From the NCBI GenBank assembly GCA_947304065.1, contig CAMZAI010000142.1, positions 1-6,934 of the forward strand: a stretch of DNA of 6,934 nt. The letters are read 5' to 3'. Each line of letters opens with the position of its first letter. The stretch's first letter is position 1. The notes under the pieces are model-generated. The model searched no databases, was not told where the DNA came from, and worked only from the letters and a program-made list of their open reading frames with translations. This document shows positions 1 to 5,922 of this stretch, one piece after another. A program made the translations under genes and the position numbers. The DNA is from an uncultured Clostridia bacterium. GTDB taxonomy: Bacteria; Bacillota; Clostridia; Lachnospirales; Lachnospiraceae.

Positions 1-290
1 GATTCACCACAGACCGCGATTGGGACCAGTTCCATTCGCCCGAGAATCTGGCAAAATCGATCGTAATAGAGGCTGCGGAGCTGCTGGAATGCTTCCAGTG
101 GGATAACGAGAAATTTGACCTCCAGCACGTGAAAGAAGAACTGGCAGACGTGATCGTTTATGCGCAGGATCTGCTCGACAAGCTGGGCCTTGATGTGGAC
201 GAGATCGTGAACATGAAAATGGAGCAGAACGAGCGCAAATACCCGGTGGAGAAGGCCAAGGGCAGCGCTGCTAAATACGACGAGTTATAA
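1..290 (+). CDS. MazG-like nucleotide pyrophosphohydrolase, 3' part
   Basis: The open frame enters from the left edge (first full codon at 3) and stops with TAA at 288-290, showing 95 residues. The start lies outside the window. The fragment has the all-alpha NTP pyrophosphohydrolase signature: a RDWDQFHSPENLA segment, then EAAELLECFQW with the E-x-x-E metal pair (visible residues 23 and 26), then EELADV with E-x-x-D (46 and 49), and a KYPVEKAKG tail. This matches the short MazG-like/RS21-C6 (dCTP pyrophosphatase) group, which hydrolyses nucleoside triphosphates to monophosphate and pyrophosphate in the cytoplasm, often as house-cleaning of non-canonical nucleotides. Full members are about 100-120 residues, so only a short N-terminal piece is missing. 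All four metal-binding acidic residues are present, so it is probably active; the exact substrate cannot be read. The next gene starts 13 bases after the stop, suggesting co-transcription. Confidence 0.88.
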   Translation, partial: FTTDRDWDQFHSPENLAKSIVIEAAELLECFQWDNEKFDLQHVKEELADVIVYAQDLLDKLGLDVDEIVNMKMEQNERKYPVEKAKGSAAKYDEL

Positions 291-303
291 GGGGGATCAG
301 GAA

Positions 304-570
304 ATGGGGTTAAAAGATTTATTTAAGAGCAAATATGAGCAGTTACTGGACAGCATTATCGAGAATCTCGAGCGCAACATGGCGAATAACTACAAGGACA
401 GCGCTCAGGCAGATCTGAGAGAATTTGAGCAGCTGCTCAATGAGATGAGAGATTCGAAGCAGATCAAGGAAGATGTCTATCTGCAGTACAATCTGACGCT
501 TCAGACGTATAAGCACAGGCTGGAAGGGTATACACATAAGGACCAGAAGCCGTATTGGACGAAGGAATAA
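304..570 (+). CDS. Small charged helical protein, function unknown
   Basis: This is an 88-residue protein with ATG at 304 preceded by a strong GGGGGA site at 291-296 with good spacing. It starts 13 bases after the MazG-like stop, so the two genes probably share a transcript. The sequence is rich in Glu, Lys, Gln, Leu and Tyr, has no Cys, no signal peptide and no membrane segment. It reads as two or three amphipathic helices (roughly residues 8-28, 31-51 and 54-75) followed by a polar tail ending PYWTKE, which suggests a small soluble cytoplasmic helical bundle or adaptor. I do not recognise the family and assign no function. The strong ribosome binding site, conserved-looking amphipathic pattern and tight spacing argue that it is a real gene rather than a chance frame. 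Confidence 0.75.
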   Translation: MGLKDLFKSKYEQLLDSIIENLERNMANNYKDSAQADLREFEQLLNEMRDSKQIKEDVYLQYNLTLQTYKHRLEGYTHKDQKPYWTKE

Positions 571-624
571 TAGTTTGGTAATTCCGTTCCTCAGTATGCA
601 GTGTTCTGCATTACAGATGATTAA

Positions 625-650
625 CGAGGGTGAAGATATTTCACCCTTCG
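625..650 (+). terminator. Possible terminator hairpin after the MazG-like pair
   Basis: GGGTGAA at 628-634 pairs perfectly with TTCACCC at 640-646 around a 5-base loop, and the stem extends outward to 625/650 with one bulged T. It lies 55 bases after the stop of the 88-residue gene. A smaller hairpin just upstream (ATGCAG 596-601 with CTGCAT 606-611, 4-base loop) makes a tandem pair. The immediate 3' flank (TGTTCATGCT) is not a proper U-tract; T runs only appear at 683-700. It is therefore a weak candidate for an intrinsic terminator and could instead be an mRNA-stabilising structure. Confidence 0.4.
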
Positions 651-712
651 TGTTCATGCTCCCACCCACGCCCTCTTTAGTAATTTTTCTTCTCTTTTTT
701 GCGATTTCCCTC

Positions 713-741
713 TGTTCAATTAGTGTATTAGCGTGTATAAT
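713..741 (+). promoter_or_regulatory. Likely sigma-A promoter of the chemoreceptor gene
   Basis: A perfect -10 hexamer TATAAT lies at 736-741. The best -35 with 17-base spacing is TGTTCA at 713-718, which is poor (3 of 6 matches to TTGACA). The upstream stretch 675-700 is T-rich and could act as an UP element. Transcription would start near 748, leaving a leader of about 58 bases before the ATG at 806. The weak -35 suggests an activator or another way of strengthening the promoter, but no operator is evident. Confidence 0.45.
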
Positions 742-805
742 AATACAGTAATCCGATAGTCCCATTGATTTTTTTGTTCTACGCAGTTTTGCAGGAGAGA
801 AAAAA

Positions 806-2785
806 ATGGAAAAGAAGACAAAAAAGATCAGCTCTAAGCTACTTACCTTCATCATACCGGTAGTAGTTCTCACAGTTCTTGCGCTCGTAGTTATCGCGGC
901 GACCCTTACCAAGAAACGCATGACCGAGATGGCGAAAGAGACCATCGAATCGTCTATCTCGAATCAGGCGGACAACATTGAGGCGTGGCTGAGCGAGAAT
1001 CTCGAGTATTTCAGCACGGTGAAGCATACCATGGAGGCGCAGAATCCTTCACAGGACGAGATCGTACCGTTCCTCGATTCATTCTATGGATTCAATTCGA
1101 ACTCCCCGAACGGCTTCTATCTCGGAACCAGCGACGGACAGCTGTATAAGGCTACCCAGTCGGAGAAGGCTGAGACCAGCGTGACCGACAGCACATGGTT
1201 CAAGCAGGGTATTTCCCGCATTACCATGGCGTACGGCACCGCTTATACAAACAGCCACGGCCAGACTGTTATCAGTGCCACAGGTATCTTAAACGACGGC
1301 ACTGACAATATCAAAGTCCTGGGCGCGGACGTTACGCTGGACAAGATCAGCATTATCGTTAACTCGGGAGTTAAGATGAAGGGCGCGAGCTCCTTCCTTG
1401 TAGATACGAACGATTATAAGATCCTTGCGCACAGAGACGTAAGCCTCATCGGCACAAAGCTTTCGACATCATCGGGTGATGCGCTGATGAAGGGCGCTGC
1501 GGAAGCAGTCATGGCGGGAGATCTCGGCAGCAGAGAGATCGACGGCAACATGGTTGCATTTGCATCGGTTTCGGGCACCGACTGGGTACTCGTTTCCTAC
1601 ATCCCCGAAAGCATAGTTCTTAAGTCGGTTGAGCAGATGGGTATCCTCCTGTTCGTGGTCGGAGCGGTAGCGATCGCACTGATCACCGTACTGATACTGC
1701 TTGTGGTAAGGCGCGTTATCGCACCTCTTACTCATATTACAAACAATATTTCCGCGATGTCCGAGGGTGACTTCACCATCGAGGTTGACTCTTCGGGCAA
1801 TGACGAGATCGGCATTATGGGCGCGAAGGTATCCGATTTCGTTGCGAGCATGAGAAAGATGCTCGCGAGCATCAGCGATGAGTCCGAGAAGCTGAAAGAA
1901 GAATCGGACAATTCCGACAGGGTTTCGAAGACCATGTTCGAGGCTTCGCAGTCACAGGCCGACGCCATGAAACAGCTGAACTCCACTGTTGACGAGCTGG
2001 CTGTGGCGGTCAATGATATCGCGCAGAATGCGAGCATCCTCGCGGGCGTTGTTTCCGACACGAGAGAGAACTCGGACAAGGCTCACGACAGCATGAAGGA
2101 GACCGTAGGCATTTCCCAGAAGGGCCGTTCCGACATGGAGAGCCTCAGCGCGGCGATGGGACACATTTCCACTGCAAACGAGAAGCTTGTTGAGTCCATC
2201 AACAAGGTAGGCTCGGCTTCCGAGGAGATTACGAAGATCGTAGGCATGATCGGAAACATTTCCGAGGAGACGAACCTGCTTTCACTGAACGCCAGCATAG
2301 AGGCGGCCAGAGCGGGCGAGGCGGGACGAGGCTTTGCCATCGTTGCTACGCAGATCGCGAAACTGGCGCAGACCTCGGCTGAGAGCGCGAGCAGCATCGA
2401 GCATCTTATCGAGGAGATCAGGGCACTGATCGGCGATGCGGTAAGAGAAGCGGATGAGAGCGCGGAGAGCATCAGGGAGAACAGCGAGCTCATCGATGTA
2501 GCGGTTAAGACATTCGATCAGATCTATGACAATATTCAGGAGACCAACTCCCGCATCGAGGCGATGATCACCGATATCGAGAAGGTAGAGGATGTATCGA
2601 CCAACGTTGCGGCTATTTCCGAGGAACAGGCCGCGAGTGCGGACGAGATCCTCGCCACCTCCCAGAATATGGTTGAAATGGCCAACAATATCACCAAGAG
2701 TAGTCAGGATGTGGCGGACAACTCGCACGAACTTGCGGAAACCAGCCAGACGCTTACATCCTACGTTCAGAAGTTCAAGATTTGA
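806..2785 (+). CDS. Methyl-accepting chemotaxis protein with dCache sensor
   Basis: This 659-residue transmembrane chemoreceptor controls CheA kinase through CheW. The ATG at 806 follows AGGAGAG (793-798). A short basic N-terminus (KKTKK) leads into membrane segment 1 (about 13-34). The extracellular region (about 38-272) has a double-Cache pattern: GFYLGTSDGQLY, TWFKQG (W131), a HGQTVISATG strand and LGADVTLD (D175) in the distal module, then SFLVDTNDYKILAHRD (196-211) in the proximal module. Membrane segment 2 is about 277-301, followed by HAMP (302-354, with P307 and DEIG) and a long coiled-coil signalling domain. The hairpin tip is clear at 485-522 (SEETNLLSLNASIEAARAGE, then GRGF). The protein ends YVQKFKI, without the NWETF-type tether. 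The Arg before the Trp that is typical of amino-acid-binding dCache domains is absent (TDSTWF), so an amino acid ligand is not predicted. It is probably co-transcribed with the binding-protein gene 13 bases downstream. Confidence 0.96.
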   Translation: MEKKTKKISSKLLTFIIPVVVLTVLALVVIAATLTKKRMTEMAKETIESSISNQADNIEAWLSENLEYFSTVKHTMEAQNPSQDEIVPFLDSFYGFNSNSPNGFYLGTSDGQLYKATQSEKAETSVTDSTWFKQGISRITMAYGTAYTNSHGQTVISATGILNDGTDNIKVLGADVTLDKISIIVNSGVKMKGASSFLVDTNDYKILAHRDVSLIGTKLSTSSGDALMKGAAEAVMAGDLGSREIDGNMVAFASVSGTDWVLVSYIPESIVLKSVEQMGILLFVVGAVAIALITVLILLVVRRVIAPLTHITNNISAMSEGDFTIEVDSSGNDEIGIMGAKVSDFVASMRKMLASISDESEKLKEESDNSDRVSKTMFEASQSQADAMKQLNSTVDELAVAVNDIAQNASILAGVVSDTRENSDKAHDSMKETVGISQKGRSDMESLSAAMGHISTANEKLVESINKVGSASEEITKIVGMIGNISEETNLLSLNASIEAARAGEAGRGFAIVATQIAKLAQTSAESASSIEHLIEEIRALIGDAVREADESAESIRENSELIDVAVKTFDQIYDNIQETNSRIEAMITDIEKVEDVSTNVAAISEEQAASADEILATSQNMVEMANNITKSSQDVADNSHELAETSQTLTSYVQKFKI

Positions 2786-2790
2786 GGAGG
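2784..2790 (+). promoter_or_regulatory. Ribosome binding site overlapping the chemoreceptor stop
   Basis: GAGGAGG shares its first two bases with the TGA stop of the receptor (2783-2785) and sits 8 bases before ATG 2799. This fixes the binding-protein start at 2799 and suggests translational coupling, because ribosomes finishing the receptor stop on the site used for the next gene. Confidence 0.85.
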
Positions 2791-2798
2791 CCGAAGAT

Positions 2799-3800
2799 AT
2801 GATTAAGAATACAAATATTAAACGGTTTTTGATCAGTTTTCTCACCTGTATCGCTATTCTGGCGTCCCTGACGGGATGTGCCGGCGGCGCAGGCTCTTCA
2901 GGCTCATCGGCGGGGGCAGGCGTAAAGATATTTTACACGACTCCGGTCCTCGATGATTTCAAGGAATTGCTGATGAACGCGATCGTCGATTCCGGCAAAA
3001 AGGCAGGAGCCTCAGTTACGGTCGGCGAGCCGTGCGCGAGCGTGGACGATCAGGTAGCTCAGATACGAAGCGCCGCTTCTTCGGGATATGACATCATCAT
3101 CTGCAACCCCATAGACAGTGAGACGGTTCTGCAGATGGAGGTGGCAGCAGGCGATCTGTCCGTGATATTCACCAATGCGCAGCCCGAGGAAGACAAGCTC
3201 GAAGCGGACAAATACATGTATGTGGGAAGTAACGAGAATGACGCAGCGACTTTCCAGGCTGAATACGTATGGAATAAGCTCGGGAAGCCCTCAAAGATGA
3301 ATGCAGTGATCCTCTCGGGTCAGCCCGGACATCCCGCAGCGGTAGCCAGGACCAAGGGCGTTAAGGACTATTTCAAGAGCAAGAACGTGGACGTGACATA
3401 CGTGTTCAACGATTCGGCTTACTGGGACACCGACAAGGCGTACGACGCGTTTAAGGTATTCTTAAAGACCGGCCAGTCCTACGATGCCGTCATCTGCAAC
3501 AATGACTCGATGGCGATCGGCGTGGTCAAGGCGATGAAGGATCTCGGCATAGATACCTCGAAGATCCCTGTAGTCGGTGTAGACGCGACCGACGGCGGCT
3601 GTGATTCGATCCGCGAGGGCGGCATGCAGTTTACCGTATACCAGTCGGCGGTCGGCCAGGGTAAGGCGGCGATCGACCTTTCGATAGCGCTCGTTAAGAA
3701 GGGTTCTTCCGCAGGAGTGGAAGGCGTTACCGAAGATTCGCTGTATGTATGGGTACCGTATGTTCCCGTAGACAAGAGCAATGTAAATTCGTTCAAATAA
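2799..3800 (+). CDS. Ribose-type substrate-binding lipoprotein
   Basis: This 333-residue extracellular binding protein belongs to the periplasmic-binding-protein type 1 fold (Peripla_BP_4, RbsB/MglB-like). The open frame runs upstream to 2592 inside the receptor gene, but the start is set at ATG 2799 by GAGGAGG and by the signal peptide that begins there: KR at 8-9, hydrophobic core 10-24, lipobox LTGC with lipidated Cys27. A Gly/Ala/Ser linker (28-41) precedes the folded domain. Family landmarks are NPID (103-106), GQPGHPAAVARTKG (174-187), ICNNDSMAIG (232-241), VVGVDAT (258-264) and FTVYQ (278-282). The Asn/Asp pair 235-236, Arg184, Asp262 and Gln282 lie where ligand contacts are usual. Such proteins normally bind monosaccharides, but related ones bind AI-2, polyols or other small molecules, so the ligand is not certain. 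No permease or ATPase gene flanks it; its partner is the upstream receptor. A strong terminator follows 12 bases after the stop. Confidence 0.93.
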   Translation: MIKNTNIKRFLISFLTCIAILASLTGCAGGAGSSGSSAGAGVKIFYTTPVLDDFKELLMNAIVDSGKKAGASVTVGEPCASVDDQVAQIRSAASSGYDIIICNPIDSETVLQMEVAAGDLSVIFTNAQPEEDKLEADKYMYVGSNENDAATFQAEYVWNKLGKPSKMNAVILSGQPGHPAAVARTKGVKDYFKSKNVDVTYVFNDSAYWDTDKAYDAFKVFLKTGQSYDAVICNNDSMAIGVVKAMKDLGIDTSKIPVVGVDATDGGCDSIREGGMQFTVYQSAVGQGKAAIDLSIALVKKGSSAGVEGVTEDSLYVWVPYVPVDKSNVNSFK

Positions 3801-3811
3801 GCACATAAACA

Positions 3812-3838
3812 AAGCCAAGGGGCATGTCCCCTTGGCTT
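3812..3838. terminator. Bidirectional intrinsic terminator between convergent genes
   Basis: A perfect 11-base-pair stem (AAGCCAAGGGG at 3812-3822 with its complement at 3828-3838) closes a 5-base CATGT loop. On the plus strand it is followed by ATTTTCATTTCTTC, a good U-rich tail, so it should terminate the chemoreceptor/binding-protein transcript. On the minus strand it begins 5 bases after the stop of the membrane-protein gene, and the following minus-strand sequence is moderately T-rich (TTGTTTATGTGC), so it can serve both genes. Confidence 0.92.
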
Positions 3839-3842
3839 ATTT

Positions 3843-4748
3843 TCATTTCTTCATCATCTCGTCGATCCTGTTTCGCAGATTCTCCAGCTTTCCTGCCATG
3901 TCGATGCGTCCCAGTCTCTTAAAATCCAGCGACGGATACGCTTTCTCCAGTCGCTTCTGGACGAAGGAGAAGCGCTCCCAGCTGTCGCGGCCGCGGGATA
4001 CGGCCCTTTCGCGCAGCTGCCTGTATCTTTCTTCAAGACGTGCGGTACGTTCCTCAGCCTTGCGTCTGAACTCTTCCGAGGTCTCCCCGGCTTTTGTTTT
4101 GATATCTTCGAATTTTTCCTTGCTCTCCTCGAACTCCTTCATGCCTTTAAGCGTTCCGGAGGTCAGGCGTGAACCGATGACCTGCGCGATGCCGTTTAAG
4201 AGGCGGTCCATATCGTTCGCCAGTCTCAGGCGCGCCTGGATCTTCGCAAGCTCGGTCACCGTGATGATCAGGTCGGCAAAGAACAGTGTGTAGAACACGA
4301 TAAACGAAGCATTCCGTAAGAAAGCGGGCGCTTTCTCGACCGTCATGATCACCGCGGGCTGGATCAGCTTCATCACGAATACGCAGCCGAAGCCCCACAT
4401 CAGCGAGAACCTCAGGCACACATAGCCCATGATGTTGAAATGCTCGTCGGTGTAGTCCCACCAGCGCTGGTGGAAGATCTTTTCCATGATGAAGCCCGTC
4501 AGGAACTCCAGCACCGACGTCAGCACCACAGAGCCCGCGTAGAGCAGCAGGAGGCTGTCCTGCAGCGGCGTGAGCGCGAGTACAACTATCGTCGCGCCAA
4601 AACCGTATATGGGGCACACAGGGCCGTTTAAGAAGCCCCTGTTAATGAATTTGCCCGTGGTCACCGCGTGATAGATAACTTCCACGCACCAGCCGACCAC
4701 CGAATAGAATATGAAAAAAGCAAGTAACTGATTCAGATCGTAGCTCAT
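3843..4748 (-). CDS. PF06541-type membrane protein with helical tail
   Basis: This 301-residue protein belongs to the family often labelled 'putative ABC transporter permease' (ABC_trans_CmpB, PF06541). No transport function is established for it that I know of, and no ATPase is nearby. The minus-strand ATG at 4748 is preceded by AAGAAGGA with suitable spacing. About five membrane helices are visible near 7-27, 47-64, 66-86, 109-130 and 147-168. Family hallmarks are GWCVEVIYH (19-27), NRGFLNGPVCPIYGFG (36-51), E81 in a membrane helix, and RWWDYTDEHFNIMGYVCLRFS (split across 95-115). Residues about 169-300 form a soluble, highly charged, mostly helical region, with a Glu/Lys/Arg-rich probable coiled coil at 202-250, presumably cytoplasmic. 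It is transcribed alone from the promoter at 4773-4801 and ends at the shared terminator. The role is unknown; a structural or envelope-associated role is as likely as transport. Confidence 0.88.
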   Translation of the reverse strand: MSYDLNQLLAFFIFYSVVGWCVEVIYHAVTTGKFINRGFLNGPVCPIYGFGATIVVLALTPLQDSLLLLYAGSVVLTSVLEFLTGFIMEKIFHQRWWDYTDEHFNIMGYVCLRFSLMWGFGCVFVMKLIQPAVIMTVEKAPAFLRNASFIVFYTLFFADLIITVTELAKIQARLRLANDMDRLLNGIAQVIGSRLTSGTLKGMKEFEESKEKFEDIKTKAGETSEEFRRKAEERTARLEERYRQLRERAVSRGRDSWERFSFVQKRLEKAYPSLDFKRLGRIDMAGKLENLRNRIDEMMKK

Positions 4749-4772
4749 GATATTTCCTTCTTTCCTGAATTC

Positions 4773-4801
4773 ATTGTAGTGCGGTGCGGTTGGTTTGTCA
4801 A
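4773..4801 (-). promoter_or_regulatory. Near-consensus sigma-A promoter of the membrane-protein gene
   Basis: Read on the minus strand, a perfect -35 TTGACA (4801-4796) and a -10 TACAAT (4778-4773, one mismatch) are separated by exactly 17 bases. Transcription would begin near 4766, giving a short leader of about 18 bases that contains the AAGAAGGA ribosome binding site. The spacer contains a GTGCG tandem pair (plus strand, 4779-4788). Confidence 0.85.
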
Positions 4802-4824
4802 AAGAGCGGGATATGTGTTATGAT
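4795..4824 (+). promoter_or_regulatory. Divergent promoter of the GH16 gene, sharing the -35
   Basis: TTGTCA (4795-4800, one mismatch to TTGACA) and TATGAT (4819-4824, one mismatch) are spaced 18 bases apart, and TG at 4816-4817 one base before the -10 makes it an extended -10 promoter. The -35 overlaps that of the minus-strand promoter because TTGTCAA reads as TTGACAA on the other strand. The predicted start near 4831 would coincide with the beginning of the ribosome binding site, leaving a leader of only about 15 bases, which is tight and lowers confidence. Confidence 0.5.
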
Positions 4825-4830
4825 CTGGGC

Positions 4831-4836
4831 AGGAGG
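4831..4836 (+). promoter_or_regulatory. Ribosome binding site fixing the GH16 start
   Basis: AGGAGG lies 9 bases before ATG 4846. It selects this start over the in-frame upstream TTG at 4795 and ATG at 4813, which lack such a site and would put non-signal residues before the signal peptide. Confidence 0.85.
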
Positions 4837-4845
4837 TGGCTGCTT

Positions 4846-5907
4846 ATGAGATCGGGTACGGTAAAGATCATTGCATCGATAATTGTCATTATTCTGATCG
4901 CTTCATGCTTTAGCTGCACGGAAGTAAGTGCGTCGGGAAAGATCAGACTCAATAAGACCAAGGCTCGCCTGGAGCAGGGGGAAGAGATAGTCCTAAAGCT
5001 TAAAGGTGTGAGCTCTAAGGCAGCTGTTAAATGGAGCGTCGGCAAGAAGAGCGTTGCCGCGATAAAGAACAGCGGAAAGGCGAAATGCAGAGTGACGGCC
5101 CAGGCACCCGGTACCACCTACGTTAAGGCAAAGTATGACGGCAAGGTCTACCGATGCAGGATCACGGTCGTAAGGGCGTCCGCCGCGGCAGATGAAACGG
5201 TATTTGACGGAAAGAAGTTTTCACGGGTCTTTATCGATGATTTTGAGTCTTTCAACAGGCAGAACTGGGCGTATTGTCCGGAAATGGAGCGACAGGATGC
5301 CGGAGGAGTCTGGAGCAATTCCCAATGCACGGTAGAGAACGGCAATTTCATCATTACCTGCGATGTGAGGGATGACGGAACTCCCGTAAGCGGAGGCATC
5401 CGTTCCACCAAGCAGATCGAGAGGACATACGGTCTTTATCATATCAGATTCATGCCGGAGAAAGCAGACGGTCTGTGGTATGCGTTCTGGCTGCTGAACG
5501 ACAATATGGAAGAGCCTGTGGCCGGAAACGGTGCTTCAGACGGAGCAGAACTGGACATTATCGAACTGGTCCCGAATCCCAATGAACTGTGTATGAGCGT
5601 TCACTGGGACGGGTACGGAGATGACCTGAAGAGTTATTGCGAGCTGATCCATGTGGATGATGGTTTTTACGGCAAATACCATGAGCTCTGGTACTTGTGG
5701 GATGCGCACGGATATCGCCTGTATCTGGACGGGACGGATGAAAGTGCCCTGATATTCGATTTTGACGGAAAAGAGCACGGAGACGGTACCTGCGCTGTAC
5801 CCTGCGACCTGATCATATCCGCCGAGTACGGAGTATGGGGCGGCGACATCGACAAGGCACAGCTGCCGGCCCGGCTGTATGTGGATTATGTTGAGATATA
5901 TGAGTAA
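4846..5907 (+). CDS. Exported BIG2 plus GH16 glycoside hydrolase
   Basis: This 353-residue exported protein begins with a signal sequence: K7, hydrophobic core 8-19, then either a lipobox-like IASC (Cys21) or a signal peptidase I site after VSA (27-29). A bacterial Ig-like BIG2 domain follows (about 31-109; LNKTKARLEQGEE, VKWSVGKKSVAAI, ending YRCRITV), common in Clostridia cell-surface proteins. The rest (about 126-353) is a GH16 beta-jelly-roll: FIDDFESFNRQNW at the start, TYGLYHIRF, GLWYAFWLL, the catalytic ELDIIE with nucleophile E235, D237 and acid/base E240 (the ExDxxE form of the motif), SVHW, YHELWYLWDAHGYRLYLDG and a closing YVDYVEIYE. GH16 enzymes cleave beta-1,3, beta-1,4 or mixed-linkage glucans, xyloglucan and galactans; the subfamily cannot be told by eye. 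All catalytic residues are present, so activity is expected. It stops 15 bases from the convergent esterase gene with no clear terminator between them. Confidence 0.93.
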   Translation: MRSGTVKIIASIIVIILIASCFSCTEVSASGKIRLNKTKARLEQGEEIVLKLKGVSSKAAVKWSVGKKSVAAIKNSGKAKCRVTAQAPGTTYVKAKYDGKVYRCRITVVRASAAADETVFDGKKFSRVFIDDFESFNRQNWAYCPEMERQDAGGVWSNSQCTVENGNFIITCDVRDDGTPVSGGIRSTKQIERTYGLYHIRFMPEKADGLWYAFWLLNDNMEEPVAGNGASDGAELDIIELVPNPNELCMSVHWDGYGDDLKSYCELIHVDDGFYGKYHELWYLWDAHGYRLYLDGTDESALIFDFDGKEHGDGTCAVPCDLIISAEYGVWGGDIDKAQLPARLYVDYVEIYE

Positions 5908-5922
5908 ACAGGCAGAGGTCTG

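Noticed and set aside
656..751. 31-codon hydrophobic open frame upstream of the chemoreceptor
   Set aside because: It has no ribosome binding site, its hydrophobicity comes from the T-rich promoter region, and it contains the -10 hexamer; most likely chance.
753..760. CCGATAGT resembling the -10 of a motility (sigma-28/SigD) promoter
   Set aside because: No TAAA-type -35 lies 14-16 bases upstream, so the match is only half a promoter; a TATAAT box just upstream is the better call.
2592..2798. Upstream extension of the binding-protein frame inside the receptor gene
   Set aside because: The extra 69 residues are Arg/Pro-rich out-of-frame receptor sequence, would bury the signal peptide, and lack the strong ribosome binding site found before ATG 2799.
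1732..2845. Long minus-strand open frames opposite the chemoreceptor gene
   Set aside because: They are shadows produced by codon bias in the receptor's repetitive helical domain; they have no recognisable domain and the plus-strand product is certain.
4147..4617. Second minus-strand open frame within the PF06541 gene
   Set aside because: It is an overlapping alternate frame of the membrane-protein gene, with a His/Ala/Arg-rich composition and no start signal.
4795..4845. Earlier TTG or ATG starts for the GH16 gene
   Set aside because: They fall within the promoter, lack a ribosome binding site, and would place a non-signal charged stretch before the signal peptide; ATG 4846 with AGGAGG is better.
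5908..5922. Possible terminator between the GH16 and esterase stops
   Set aside because: Only very short complementary segments (ACAG/CTGT) exist and no T-run follows; no terminator can be supported.
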